Shown here: positions 16,205 through 25,039 of the stretch, piece after piece | Layout: every line of letters starts with the position of its first letter | Position numbering within the stretch: position 1 is the first letter of the stretch | From: Paenibacillus athensensis | GTDB lineage: Bacteria; Bacillota; Bacilli; Paenibacillales; NBRC-103111 | Direction: 5' to 3' | Assembly: GCF_004514475.2 (NCBI RefSeq) | Contig: NZ_MYFO02000004.1 | Location: 124,001 to 188,000, forward strand | Length of the DNA stretch: 64,000 bases | Translations under genes and position numbers: made by a program | Notes under the pieces: generated by a model | Database searches by the model: none | Seen by the model: the letters and a program-made list of their open reading frames with translations, nothing else | Told to the model about the DNA's origin: nothing

Positions 16205-18319
16205 TCAGACGCCGATCAGATCTTTTTCGCGATCGTGCCGCGCGTAGCGGGGAGCCTGCTCGGCGCCGCTGCCTGAGGCGTCGTCTCCGTCTGCGCCGAT
16301 CGCGGAGCTGCCGTCAGCGCTGCCAGCAGCGTCATCGCCGATCGCGGCCTGCCAATCGGCGTGCTGTAGCAGCGGCGCATGCGGCGCTGCAAGCTCGCCT
16401 TGCGCCTCCGCGAGAGGCGGCTGCTCCGCCGCCCTCGGCGCTTTAACGTCCGCGCCTTGCGCCCCGTCTGCTCGCGCCGCCGCCGCATCCGCCGCATCCG
16501 CCGCCAGCGCCGCGCGCGGCCGCTCCCACAGCGCGCTCGCTTCGGCCGCACCAACGCCATGCAAGCGTCCGTCCGCGACGTCCGCTTGCCCATCAGCCGC
16601 ATCCCCGGTGCGGAAGCGGCTGATTTCCGCAAACAGCCGCTGCGCCAGGCTGTACATATCGTCCGATTCGCCGGCGATGCGGCGAATCGCAGCATCCTGG
16701 TCAATCGACGTCGAATTGACCTCTTGCACACCAGCGGCCGTCTCCTGCGCAATCGCCGCCACGAATTGCACCGATTGAACGAGTGTCTCGTTCTTCCGGC
16801 GCACGTGGCCGATGTTCAGGTGAATCCGCTCCACCTGCCCGGCCATCCCGGCCATCGCTTGCTCAATGACGCTGAACGCAGCGAGCGTATCGCCGATTCG
16901 CCCGTTCTGGTATAGCGTAATCTCACGCGCCGTGGCCAGATTGTGCTTGAGCTGCTCCATCTGCTGCTGCAGCTCCTGAATAATGCCCGCGACCAGCTTC
17001 GAGGAGTCGCTGGTCTGCTGCGACAGCTGGCGCACCTCGTCGGCGATGACCGAGAAGCCGCGCCCGTTCGCTCCGGCGCGCGCCGCTTCAATCGCCGCGT
17101 TCAGCGCCAGCACGTTGGTTTGCGTGGCGATGTCGCTGATCGAGCGCACAATCGCGCCGATCTGCTGCGAGCTGGCGCCGAGCGTCTCCATCGCGCCGTC
17201 GACCCGCTGCAGCACCTCCTGCGAGCGGGCGGCCGCCGTTTGCAGCGATTGCATTGATTCGGCGCCGTTGCGCGTGCTTGCGGCAGCCTCCAGTCCCGAG
17301 CGCTGCATGTCATCCGCGTAATCGGCGATATCGCGGATATCCGTCTCCAGCTCGGCGATAATCAGCGCGCTCGTCTCCGACTGCTCCGCTTGCTTGCCCG
17401 CTCCGGCGGAAATCTCTTCAATCGAACGGACGATGTCCGTATTGGCTGCCGCCGTCAGCTGCGAGAAGCGCTGGAACGATTCGGCGTGCGCCGACAGCGA
17501 GGATGCGATGCCCAGCGTATTGCCCAGCATGTGACGCACCTGCACGATCATATGATCGAAGCTGGCGCTAAGCTGGCCAAGCTCATCGCGCGAATCCGCG
17601 CCAATCGTGTGGCGCAGGTCGCCGGCCGCGATCAGCGCGACTGCTTTTTGCAAGCGGGCAATCGGGCGGGTGAACGAACGGATCAGCCCATAGGCAATCG
17701 CAACGGTGGCGAGCAGCACAAGGGCGGCTGCGAACAGCATCACCCGGCTTGTATCGTCCAGTCGCTGATAGGACTGGGCCACCGCTTGTCCGGCTTGATC
17801 GGCGTACGTGACGTAGAACTTGTCGACCAGCGCAAAGATTTGCTCCTTCAGCCCTTGCGATTCATTGTACAAGTAGAGCAAATTGATCTCCAGATCCGTC
17901 GGCTTCATCGACGGGTCCTGGACCATTTTCGCCGCGGTATCGAAGTTATTGATGTAATCGACCGAGGCTTGAATCAGCTGGCTGCGCCATTTTTGCTGCT
18001 CAGGGGTCGCGGCGGTATCGCCAATGCTTTTGATCAGCTCGTTGTACGGCTCCCTTTTTGCATTATAAGTCAGAATGTATTCCGGCTTTTTGGAGATTTC
18101 CAGCCCGGACGCGATGATGTTGAGCTCCTGCACCATTTCCTTCAATTCCAACGCCTTCACCTTCAAATCCACCTTGTCGTTCTGGTCGCTCATTTGCGCC
18201 TTGATTTGATTCACCTGTACCCAATTGAAATAAGCCACACCGAGGAAAATCAGCAGCAATCCGCAAAAACCGGCCAGCAGCTTGACGCGCATCGTGATAG
18301 AAAATCCTTTTTTTCGCAT
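16205..18319 (-). CDS. Methyl-accepting chemotaxis protein with Ala-rich tail
   Basis: The 704-residue chemoreceptor has a transmembrane helix (about 10-30), an extracytoplasmic helical-bundle sensor of about 160 residues, a second transmembrane helix (about 190-212), a HAMP domain, and the signalling domain with the highly conserved tip [20 protein letters not shown] and [20 protein letters not shown]. After about residue 570 the protein continues with an unusual, roughly 130-residue tail rich in Ala, Asp and Gly. GGAGGG precedes ATG 18319. It diverges from pstS, and its promoter has the Pho-box architecture, so it may sense phosphate or another signal of phosphate shortage. Confidence 0.93.
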   Translation of the reverse strand: MRKKGFSITMRVKLLAGFCGLLLIFLGVAYFNWVQVNQIKAQMSDQNDKVDLKVKALELKEMVQELNIIASGLEISKKPEYILTYNAKREPYNELIKSIGDTAATPEQQKWRSQLIQASVDYINNFDTAAKMVQDPSMKPTDLEINLLYLYNESQGLKEQIFALVDKFYVTYADQAGQAVAQSYQRLDDTSRVMLFAAALVLLATVAIAYGLIRSFTRPIARLQKAVALIAAGDLRHTIGADSRDELGQLSASFDHMIVQVRHMLGNTLGIASSLSAHAESFQRFSQLTAAANTDIVRSIEEISAGAGKQAEQSETSALIIAELETDIRDIADYADDMQRSGLEAAASTRNGAESMQSLQTAAARSQEVLQRVDGAMETLGASSQQIGAIVRSISDIATQTNVLALNAAIEAARAGANGRGFSVIADEVRQLSQQTSDSSKLVAGIIQELQQQMEQLKHNLATAREITLYQNGRIGDTLAAFSVIEQAMAGMAGQVERIHLNIGHVRRKNETLVQSVQFVAAIAQETAAGVQEVNSTSIDQDAAIRRIAGESDDMYSLAQRLFAEISRFRTGDAADGQADVADGRLHGVGAAEASALWERPRAALAADAADAAAARADGAQGADVKAPRAAEQPPLAEAQGELAAPHAPLLQHADWQAAIGDDAAGSADGSSAIGADGDDASGSGAEQAPRYARHDREKDLIGV

Positions 18320-18367
18320 TTGCGATCCCTCCGCAACAAAGTTTGGACTGACAATCTTGTTGCTTCT

Positions 18368-18421
18368 ACTATAAGGGCCGTCTATTAACTGTGAACCTGA
18401 TCTTTGTCAACCGGATGTAAA
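18368..18421 (-). promoter_or_regulatory. PhoP-type promoter of the chemoreceptor gene
   Basis: On the minus strand the hexamers TTTACA, TTGACA, CAGGTT and TTAATA follow each other at exact 11-bp spacing (18416-18421, 18405-18410, 18394-18399, 18383-18388). A 9-bp gap leads to the -10 TATAGT (18368-18373). Two hexamers fit the PhoP consensus TT(A/C/T)A(C/T)A well, one partly. The layout is the same as at pstS and pstC. Confidence 0.65.
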
Positions 18422-18537
18422 ATAACGCAAAGCCGCGCCATTCAAGCGTTCGCGAACGCTGTGCGACCTGATTTTTCACAGCTGCGGCGGCCAGCCAATC
18501 GCCTCCCTGGGCGTCTATGAAAACAGCCCCTGAAAGT

Positions 18538-18591
18538 TTTACATAGCGTTTACGTTTCGCAGGTTTGGATTTTACATTCGATTGTTACGAT
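18538..18591 (+). promoter_or_regulatory. PhoP-type promoter of pstS
   Basis: Hexamers TTTACA (18538), TTTACG (18549), CAGGTT (18560, degenerate) and TTTACA (18571) lie at 11-bp steps, then 9 bp, then TACGAT (18586-18591) as -10. This matches phosphate-starvation promoters of Bacillales, where PhoP~P replaces a -35 box. Confidence 0.82.
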
Positions 18592-18630
18592 GTCCTAGGA
18601 TGATTTAAAAAAAGGGAGGACATACTAATC

Positions 18631-19542
18631 ATGTTCAAATTCGTAACGAAAAGCAGCCTCACACTCGCGTTATCTTCGATTCTGCTGGTGGGGGCACTGA
18701 CGGGCTGCGGTACAAAAACAGAAGACAGCCAATCCGCTGCATCGCCAAGCGCATCGGCGCAAGCCACGGCCAGCGCAGACGCGGCCAAAACCGATCTGTC
18801 GGGTACTGTCACTGCGTCCGGCTCCAGCGCTCTGCTGCCGCTCGTCAAGCAGGCTGCAACCGAGTTTATGGAAAAAAATCCGAAAGTAACGATTAACGTT
18901 ACCGCCGGCGGTTCCGGCACAGGCATCAAAAACGTCGCAGACGGCACCTCCGACATCGGTAACTCCGACGTTGAACCGGCTGCTGAATATAAAGACAAAG
19001 GTCTGGTTGACCACGTAGTAGCCATTGCTCCTTTTGCCCTCATCGTCAATAAAGATGTGAACATCGACAACCTGACCACTGCGCAAGCAGCCGACATCTT
19101 TGCCGGTAAAATCACCAACTGGAAAGACGTAGGCGGTCAAGACGCGAAAATCACCATCGTTCACCGTCCGGACAGCTCCGGCTCGCGTAAGCTGGTGCAG
19201 CAAATTATTCTCGGCGGCAAAGATTTCACGAAAGACGGCATTACGCAAGAAAACAGCGGCGCGATGAAAACGGCTGTCGCTCAAACCAGCGGTTCGATCG
19301 GTTACGTAGACGTTCCTTATGTCGACGACACGCTGAAAGCTCTGAAAGTCGACGGTGTGGCGTATTCCGAAGACAATATCAAGAACAGCACCTATAAGCT
19401 GTTTGGCATAGAGCATATGTACACCAAAGGCGAAGCGAAGGACCCTGCCAAAGCGTTCATCGAGTACATTCAAAGCAAGGAATTCCAAGGCAAGCAAGTG
19501 CGTGACCTGAAGTTCCTGCCAGCGGATTTGCTGAAAAAATAA
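18631..19542 (+). CDS. pstS: Phosphate ABC transporter substrate-binding lipoprotein
   Basis: The 303-residue product has a lipoprotein signal ending in LTGC (Cys about residue 27) and a Ser/Ala-rich linker. The PstS fold follows: GTVTASGSSALLPLVKQAA (phosphate loop), VTAGGSGTGIKNVADGTSDIGNSD, and HRPDSSGSRKLVQQIIL. It is anchored to the outer face of the membrane and delivers phosphate to PstCA. GGGAGG precedes ATG 18631. It has its own Pho promoter and a strong terminator, separating it from pstCAB-phoU and allowing a higher protein level. Confidence 0.95.
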   Translation: MFKFVTKSSLTLALSSILLVGALTGCGTKTEDSQSAASPSASAQATASADAAKTDLSGTVTASGSSALLPLVKQAATEFMEKNPKVTINVTAGGSGTGIKNVADGTSDIGNSDVEPAAEYKDKGLVDHVVAIAPFALIVNKDVNIDNLTTAQAADIFAGKITNWKDVGGQDAKITIVHRPDSSGSRKLVQQIILGGKDFTKDGITQENSGAMKTAVAQTSGSIGYVDVPYVDDTLKALKVDGVAYSEDNIKNSTYKLFGIEHMYTKGEAKDPAKAFIEYIQSKEFQGKQVRDLKFLPADLLKK

Positions 19543-19573
19543 TCGTTTCCCCGGCTACACGGGACCTCTCTCC

Positions 19574-19600
19574 AGCGATGCTCAAGGCATCGCTTTTTTT
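19574..19600 (+). terminator. Terminator between pstS and pstC
   Basis: AGCGATGC and GCATCGCT form a perfect eight-pair stem around TCAAG, followed by six or seven T residues. Confidence 0.9.
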
Positions 19601-19693
19601 GCCGTTCGTTCGGGGACGGCGAAGGCGGAGGCAGAGCGTTCCGTTGGGCCGAGCCGGCCTGCTGCCGAACGCCTTGAGCGTGGAGCGGCAATT

Positions 19694-19747
19694 TTTACAT
19701 TGGCTTAACAATTCATTGACGGTGCATTTACATTCATCGCCTATGAT
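19694..19747 (+). promoter_or_regulatory. PhoP-type promoter of pstCAB-phoU
   Basis: Four clear hexamers at exact 11-bp steps, TTTACA (19694), TTAACA (19705), TTGACG (19716) and TTTACA (19727), are followed by 9 bp and the -10 TATGAT (19742-19747). It is the best Pho box in the window. Confidence 0.88.
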
Positions 19748-19785
19748 TAGGGGAGTGCAACTTTGAATAAAAGGGGGCTTTCCCA

Positions 19786-20718
19786 TTGAATTCCGTAGCA
19801 GACAAGCTGGTTAACGCCAAAGAAAAAACGCGGCCGCTCGTCACGTCCTGGACGCGCGCGCAGATGCGCCACGATTCGCTCATGCGCTGGGTATTCGTCG
19901 GCAGCGCAGCGCTGGTGTCGGCCATCATTTTTTCCATTATCGTATTTGTGGGGATGCAGGGGATCAAGACGTTTGCCGACGTCAGTCCGCTGGAGTTTTT
20001 CCTGTCCACCGACTGGACGCCGAGCTCGGAGAAATTTGGCGCGCTGCCGTTTCTGTACAGCACGCTGCTGCTGACCTTGCTGTCGGTTGTGCTGGCGGTG
20101 CCGCTGGCGTTGTCCGGCGCGTTGTTTATGGCCAAAATAGCGCCGCGATGGATGCGCGAAATTCTTCGTCCGGCGACCGACCTGTTCGTCGGCATTCCCT
20201 CTGTCGTCTACGGTCTGATCGGCATGACGTTCATTGTGCCGCTGCTCGGCAAGCTGACCGGCGGGATTGGCTACGGCATCCTGCCTGCGGCGATTATCCT
20301 TGCGGTGATGATTCTCCCGACGATTCTATCGATCTCCGAGGATGCGCTGCGGGCGTTGCCCGGACGCTTGGAGGAGGCGTCGCTGGCGCTGGGCGCGACC
20401 CGCTGGCAGACGATGTGGCGCGTGCTGCTGCCGGCAGCGCGTCCCGGTATTTTGACCGGCATTATTCTGGGGATGGGCCGGGCGATCGGCGAAACGATGG
20501 CGGTGTTCATGGTGATCGGCAACTCGCCGCAAATGCCCAAGTCGCTGCTCGACTCCACAACGGTGCTGACGACGGCGATCGTCAAGGACATGGGCAACAC
20601 GAACTACGGCACGACCTGGAACAACGCGCTGTATTTAATGGCGCTCGTGCTGCTGGTCATCTCGCTGGCGCTCATCCTGATCATCCGGATTGTAGCCAAA
20701 AGGAGTGAATTAAAATGA
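19786..20718 (+). CDS. pstC: Phosphate ABC transporter permease PstC
   Basis: The 310-residue permease has six membrane helices. It carries the ABC permease (EAA) motif EEASLALGATRWQTMWRVLLPAARPGILTGI near residues 200-230 and IGETMAVFMVIGNSP in the next helix, both typical of PstC. TTG 19786 is taken as start because AAAGGGGG lies 8-10 bases before it. With PstA it forms the membrane channel for phosphate import. It is the first gene of pstC-pstA-pstB-phoU. Confidence 0.94.
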   Translation: MNSVADKLVNAKEKTRPLVTSWTRAQMRHDSLMRWVFVGSAALVSAIIFSIIVFVGMQGIKTFADVSPLEFFLSTDWTPSSEKFGALPFLYSTLLLTLLSVVLAVPLALSGALFMAKIAPRWMREILRPATDLFVGIPSVVYGLIGMTFIVPLLGKLTGGIGYGILPAAIILAVMILPTILSISEDALRALPGRLEEASLALGATRWQTMWRVLLPAARPGILTGIILGMGRAIGETMAVFMVIGNSPQMPKSLLDSTTVLTTAIVKDMGNTNYGTTWNNALYLMALVLLVISLALILIIRIVAKRSELK

Positions 20719-21572
20719 ACAGTCGTGTGACCGACAAGCTGGCGACCGTTTACTTCTGGATATCGGGCATTGCCATTATTGCGCTGCTTGCAGCTTTCCT
20801 GATCCGTATTCTCGGCGACGGCATTCCGCATTTGAGCTGGCATTTCCTGTTCGGCAAGCCGGAGGAAATCGTGGCCGGCGGCGGCGTAGGCCCGCAATTA
20901 TTCAACTCCTTCTACATTTTGTTCCTGTCGCTCGTCATTTCGGTGCCGATCGGCATCGGTGCGGGCGTGTATTTGGCTGTCTATGCGCAAAAAAGCAAAT
21001 TCACCGATCTAGTGCGCATTTCCGTTGAGGTGCTGTCCTCGGTGCCTTCGATTGTATTCGGCTTGTTCGGCTTCCTGCTGTTTGCCAACCTGCTTGGCCT
21101 CAAATTCTCGATTCTCGGCGGTGCAGCAACGCTCAGCCTGCTTAATCTGCCGGTGCTCGTCCGCGTCACGGAGGAAGCGATCCGCACGGTGCCGGAGTCG
21201 TATTGGGAAGCAAGTCTGGCGCTGGGCTCGACCAAATGGCAGGCCATCCGCAAGGTGCTGATTCCAGCGGCGCTGCCGACGCTGATTACCGGCATTACGC
21301 TGGTGGCCGGGCGGGCGCTGGGCGAATCGGCAATTCTGATTTATACGGCCGGCTTGTCGGTATCGCGCTTTTTCCCTGATTTCAATCCGTTAAAAATGGG
21401 CGAGACGTTGTCTGTTCACCTGTGGTATATCCAGGCGGAATCGCTGGTGCCCGATGCGAAGAACATCGCTCAAGGCAGCGCGGCGCTGCTGCTGATTGTC
21501 GTACTGGTCTTCAATTTGCTCGTGGGCATTCCGAGCCGTATTTTACAAAAACGATTAACCGGAGGGAAATGA
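20715..21572 (+). CDS. pstA: Phosphate ABC transporter permease PstA
   Basis: This 285-residue permease partner of PstC overlaps the pstC stop by four bases (ATGA). Conserved blocks include [20 protein letters not shown], the EAA loop [30 protein letters not shown] and [15 protein letters not shown]. It has six predicted helices and the usual PstA length. It acts in the cytoplasmic membrane with PstB. Confidence 0.94.
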   Translation: MNSRVTDKLATVYFWISGIAIIALLAAFLIRILGDGIPHLSWHFLFGKPEEIVAGGGVGPQLFNSFYILFLSLVISVPIGIGAGVYLAVYAQKSKFTDLVRISVEVLSSVPSIVFGLFGFLLFANLLGLKFSILGGAATLSLLNLPVLVRVTEEAIRTVPESYWEASLALGSTKWQAIRKVLIPAALPTLITGITLVAGRALGESAILIYTAGLSVSRFFPDFNPLKMGETLSVHLWYIQAESLVPDAKNIAQGSAALLLIVVLVFNLLVGIPSRILQKRLTGGK

Positions 21573-22336
21573 CTGTGGTCATCAAGCCTAAAATCAAAGC
21601 GGAGAAATTGAATCTGTACTACGGCGATCATCACGCCTTGCACGATATTCAGCTTAGCATTGAAACGGGAACGATTGCCGCGTTGATCGGGCCGTCTGGC
21701 TGCGGCAAATCGACGTTTCTGCGCACGCTCAACCGGATGAACGACCTGATCGACAACGTGCGGATTACCGGGGACGTTGTGGTAGACGGACACAATATTT
21801 ATGGCGGCGATTCCGATGTGGTTTCGCTGCGCAAGCGCGTAGGCATGGTTTTTCAGCGTCCGAACCCGTTTCCGATGAGCGTCTATGACAACATTGCGTA
21901 CGGTCCGCGCATTCACGGCACGAAAAAGAAAGCCGTCCTCGACGAAATCGTCGAGCGCAGCTTGACCCAAGCGGCGTTGTGGGACGAAGTCAAGGACCGG
22001 CTGCACAAATCGGCCTTGGGCTTATCGGGCGGCCAGCAGCAGCGGCTGTGCATTGCCCGCTTGCTGGCTGTCGAGCCCGACGTGCTGCTCATGGACGAGC
22101 CGACCTCGGCGCTGGACCCGATCTCCACGCTCAAGGTCGAGGAGCTGACGCAGACGCTCAAGCAGCAATATACGATCATTATTGTGACGCATAACATGCA
22201 GCAGGCGGCGCGTATTTCCGATATGACATCGTTTTTCCTCAACGGCTATTTGGTGGAAACCGATAAAACCGACAAAATTTTTACGAACCCGAATGACCAA
22301 CGGACCGAAGATTACATCACCGGGCGATTCGGATAA
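21569..22336 (+). CDS. pstB: Phosphate ABC transporter ATP-binding protein PstB
   Basis: The 255-residue ATPase starts at ATG 21569, overlapping the pstA stop by four bases behind GGAGGG. Walker A is [20 protein letters not shown], the Q-loop is [21 protein letters not shown], the signature [15 protein letters not shown] and Walker [16 protein letters not shown]. The NRMNDL and [13 protein letters not shown] strings are PstB-specific. It powers phosphate import. Confidence 0.96.
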   Translation: MTVVIKPKIKAEKLNLYYGDHHALHDIQLSIETGTIAALIGPSGCGKSTFLRTLNRMNDLIDNVRITGDVVVDGHNIYGGDSDVVSLRKRVGMVFQRPNPFPMSVYDNIAYGPRIHGTKKKAVLDEIVERSLTQAALWDEVKDRLHKSALGLSGGQQQRLCIARLLAVEPDVLLMDEPTSALDPISTLKVEELTQTLKQQYTIIIVTHNMQQAARISDMTSFFLNGYLVETDKTDKIFTNPNDQRTEDYITGRFG

Positions 22337-22353
22337 ACCAAGGGGGGCAGGTC

Positions 22354-23013
22354 ATGGACACCAGATCCGGTTTTCATCATTCGCTGGAGCTTTTGCAAAC
22401 AGAATTGCTGCAAATGGGCAGCAGCGTAGAGAAACTGATTCATCAGGCGGTCGAATCGCTGTCGCAGCTCGATGAAGGGCAAGCGCAGCAAATTATCGAA
22501 CGCGACGATTTGATTGACGACTATTTGACGACCATCGACGAGCTGTGCCTGCGGCTGATCGCGCTGCAGCAGCCGATGGCCAGCGATTTGCGGATTATCG
22601 GCACAGCGCTGAAAATCGCGACCGATCTGGAGCGCATCGCCGATCATGCCGTGGATATTGCCCGCGTGACGCTGCGCTTTGCCGGCGAAACGCTGGTCAA
22701 GCCGCTGGAAATCATTCCGCAGATGGCCGACATCGCCAAGGAAATGCTGCGCGAAAGCCTGCTGGCTTACACCGAACGCAACGTGCACCGCGCCGCAGCA
22801 CTGGCCGAGAAAGACGATCAGGTCGATAAGCTGTACAGCTCGATCATGCAAGAGGTGATCGGCTTGATGGGTACGGAGCTCAGCCGCAACCGCCAGCTGA
22901 CGCATCTGCTGCTGGTGGCGCATTTCCTGGAGCGGGTCGCCGACCACGCAACGAACATTGGCGAAGGCGTTATTTATATGGTCACGGGCAAGCGCAAGGA
23001 TTTGAACGTGTAG
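22354..23013 (+). CDS. phoU: Phosphate signalling/uptake regulator PhoU
   Basis: The 219-residue all-helical protein holds two PhoU repeats, each with an ERIADHA(V/T) metal-binding motif: LERIADHAVDIARVTL in the first half and LERVADHATNIGEGVIYM in the second. It starts 17 bases after pstB behind AGGGGGG. In other bacteria PhoU links Pst transport to the Pho two-component system. The kinase and regulator genes are not in this window. A terminator follows. Confidence 0.95.
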   Translation: MDTRSGFHHSLELLQTELLQMGSSVEKLIHQAVESLSQLDEGQAQQIIERDDLIDDYLTTIDELCLRLIALQQPMASDLRIIGTALKIATDLERIADHAVDIARVTLRFAGETLVKPLEIIPQMADIAKEMLRESLLAYTERNVHRAAALAEKDDQVDKLYSSIMQEVIGLMGTELSRNRQLTHLLLVAHFLERVADHATNIGEGVIYMVTGKRKDLNV

Positions 23014-23086
23014 GCTAGCTCTGCGCGTTGCATAAACAGGGGAGCCCCGCAGGCCCGATCCGCTTGCAGCGTTTGATCACCTCCAA

Positions 23087-23117
23087 CGATCGGCCCTTCG
23101 CCGGTCGTTTTGTTTTA
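23087..23117 (+). terminator. Terminator after phoU
   Basis: CGATCGGC and GCCGGTCG (one G-U pair) form a hairpin around CCTTC, followed by TTTTGTTTT. Confidence 0.8.
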
Positions 23118-23548
23118 CAGATCGGGAGAGGCGAGACTGAAAACATTTATTTTATCCCAAATCTTGAATCTCCATACGTAAATTGGGTAAAATAAAAACA
23201 AGCTGCTGGACGGGAGATCGCCGCCAATCAAGCTTTCGAGGATTGAGCAGTTTTTTCGACCAATTTGTGATGCTCGAAAAAACGATGGAAGCGTGCAGGT
23301 GGAGCGATGCGGGGAAGCCTTGCTGCATCTGGATTTTTTGCCGGCCGTGCAGGGCGGTTACATTTGGACCCGACTTACTTAGGGGATTGAAAGTGGTAAT
23401 GAAGCGGTCTACAAATACTACGGCGTGTAGTTGTAGCAACGTGATGCTACTGATGTAAGAATGAAAATGAACCAAATAAAAAACGCCCAAGCGGGCGCTT
23501 TGTTGTAAGGTGAAGCAATCTACGGCTATTTTTAATGAAGTTAGAAAA
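23118..23548. other. Gene-poor start of the AT-rich island
   Basis: No gene can be supported here. A short open stretch on the plus strand (about 23194-23383) translates to a protein-like sequence ending AVQGGYIWTRLT but has no start codon with a ribosome site; it may be a decayed gene fragment. CGCCC and GGGCG at 23484-23497 form a weak hairpin followed by TTTGTTG that could end transcripts arriving from either side. Base composition is more AT-rich than the flanks. Confidence 0.4.
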
Positions 23549-23800
23549 TCAATTCAACGTATGTCGTAACTGATTGACTTCCTCCACAGATAGGCCAGAT
23601 ACCTCGGCAGTCATTGCCACATCCATACCTTTGTTTAGCAACTTCAGGGCAATTTCCTTGGCTTTGTTATGTTCCCCTTCCTCGCGTGCTCCGGCCAACA
23701 TGGAAGCTTCGTCGTGGAGTGCTTTCTGCCGCATTTCATATTGCCGTCGCGCCTCGACATCCTGGCTCAAAAATTCCAGCGTCGTCATCGCTTTTTCCAA
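23549..23800 (-). pseudogene. C-terminal remnant of an Rpn-family (PD-(D/E)XK) nuclease/transposase
   Basis: The 83-residue frame starts at TTG 23800 behind GAGGTG. It looks like the tail of Rpn-type recombination-promoting nucleases, which typically read ...A(R)xxYEMRxKALHDEASML.GAREEG... followed by a helix containing ALKLLNKGMDVAMTAEVSGLS. The catalytic PD-(D/E)XK domain (about 200 residues) is missing, since the frame opens directly after a stop codon. It lies 15 bases after the XRE gene and could still be translated with it. Most likely a deletion remnant of a mobile gene; the family assignment is from memory of the conserved tail. Confidence 0.6.
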
Positions 23801-23815
23801 GTTGTATCACCTCAA

Positions 23816-24253
23816 TTACATGACACTAGCCATTGAGATTTCAACAGTGGTTACGGTAACCATGTTCATTGCATTCATGACAGCTTCGATTCGCTCTTTT
23901 GTTGCTCCGTAGTATTCATTTCGCTCATCCCTGGAGACCTGGGCTTCGGAAACCCCCAATTTAGCAGCTAATTCCTGTTGGCTCATCCCGACAAAAATTC
24001 GGTAGGCAATGAGTGTTTTTCCTAGGTGTTCAAAATTTATTAATTTACCAAAATCCCCGCGTTTTATTTTTTCATAATAAACCACCTCGTCTTTAAGCTG
24101 TTCATGAAAAGATAACGTGGGTTCGATGGCGATTTCAATTTGCTCGTGGGTTAATCCCATATGTTTAAGTCGTTCTTTTTCTGCCGCGATAAAGTTCTGA
24201 TCATCCTTTAGTTTTTCAATGGCTTTTTGATAAGAAGCGTCGGTTTTAATCAT
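23816..24253 (-). CDS. XRE-family HTH protein, probable antitoxin
   Basis: The 145-residue protein has a charged helical N-terminal region (1-75) and a Cro/C1-type helix-turn-helix at about 86-130 (GMSQQELAAKLGVSEAQVSRDE). It starts at ATG 24253 behind GAGGAG, 37 bases after the stop of the nucleotidyltransferase-like gene, in the same operon. The order toxin then HTH antitoxin matches HigBA-like systems. Near-perfect palindromes at the operon promoter suit autorepression. The HTH is clear; the antitoxin role is inferred. Confidence 0.75.
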   Translation of the reverse strand: MIKTDASYQKAIEKLKDDQNFIAAEKERLKHMGLTHEQIEIAIEPTLSFHEQLKDEVVYYEKIKRGDFGKLINFEHLGKTLIAYRIFVGMSQQELAAKLGVSEAQVSRDERNEYYGATKERIEAVMNAMNMVTVTTVEISMASVM

Positions 24254-24290
24254 AGTACAATCTCCTCAAATTTGTAGTAAGTTCAAATGT

Positions 24291-24830
24291 TTATTTAATA
24301 ATCTGTATAATACCTTTATGGATAAACGTGTCTCTAGTTTGGCGAAACGCTGCAGGGAATAGAAGATTGTGCCCTGTCTTGTCACAAATTCCTGTTGTTG
24401 GCCCGTTGCCATAATGGGGATACAGTTCAACCCGATAGGCGTGCCACATGGGTAACTGGGCTTTCGTATAGTTCAGGTAAGGACGTCGGCTGCTTCGATC
24501 CCATGTCCATATTTTTTTAGGATCTAAAAAATTCAATGCTCTGACTAAAGTTCCGGAAACTATGTCTTGCAATTCACACTCAAAATAACCGTCAATATCA
24601 TTAGGATGTGCTTTATTTTCAACAAATGATCCATCAATAAAAATTTTTGTTATACCAACTTCCCAAAGCTGTTTGACCATGATGTGCAAATTGTTCACCA
24701 AATACATTCTCCAGTCGCGATCCCAAGGTTCATCTCCTCCGGGACCTTCGACCAAAATTGAATTTCGTAATTCAGGAAAGGTCATCTGATAATCATCTGG
24801 CGGCAATAATCCGTCTGCATTAAATTGCAT
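24291..24830 (-). CDS. Nucleotidyltransferase-fold protein, probable toxin (DUF6932-like)
   Basis: This 179-residue protein carries a minimal nucleotidyltransferase active-site pattern: G67-S68 in FIDGSFVENK, followed by N-D78-I-D80 in HPNDIDGYFE, i.e. GSx(9)DxD. The rest includes a helix before the motif and a conserved-looking C-terminal segment HAYRVELYPHYGNGP. It resembles proteins I recall as DUF6932. Start ATG 24830 (TTG 24833 also possible) follows GAAGG. Paired with an XRE gene and behind a palindromic promoter, it looks like the toxin of a two-gene module that would modify tRNA or a nucleotide target. Motif seen; role inferred. Confidence 0.65.
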   Translation of the reverse strand: MQFNADGLLPPDDYQMTFPELRNSILVEGPGGDEPWDRDWRMYLVNNLHIMVKQLWEVGITKIFIDGSFVENKAHPNDIDGYFECELQDIVSGTLVRALNFLDPKKIWTWDRSSRRPYLNYTKAQLPMWHAYRVELYPHYGNGPTTGICDKTGHNLLFPAAFRQTRDTFIHKGIIQIIK

Positions 24831-24865
24831 CAATAAGCGACCTTCTTTCCGTCACAATAATTGCA

Positions 24866-24899
24866 GTTAACGAATTAGTTAACTTAACATATATGTTAA
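24866..24899 (-). promoter_or_regulatory. Palindromic operators at the toxin-antitoxin promoter
   Basis: Two adjacent palindromes lie upstream of the nucleotidyltransferase gene: TTAACATATATGTTAA (24884-24899, perfect 16-mer) and GTTAAC-N6-GTTAAC (24866-24883). Both share GTTAA half-sites. On the minus strand TTAACT, a 17-bp spacer and TATTGT form a possible promoter inside them, so a bound HTH dimer would block transcription. Confidence 0.62.
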
Positions 24900-24974
24900 T
24901 ATTTTTTTGTTTCGAAAACAAGTATCAGCTCCATCAAATGAACATATTTTGCCCCGCAACGCAAGCTTGATCGC

Positions 24975-25004
24975 AAAAAAGCGCGCCTCACGGCACGCTT
25001 TTAT
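24975..25004 (-). terminator. Terminator of the metal-permease operon
   Basis: On the minus strand AAAGCGTGCC and GGCGCGCTTT pair around GTGA and are followed by T residues, 36 bases after the stop of the last gene. Confidence 0.75.
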
Positions 25005-25039
25005 TCAGCTATTCAGATGTAGTGGTGCAAACGCCCCGC

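Noticed and set aside
23194-23383. Open stretch translating to a protein-like sequence ending in WTRLT
   Set aside because: No start codon with a ribosome site and no recognisable family; kept only as a possible gene fragment in the region note.
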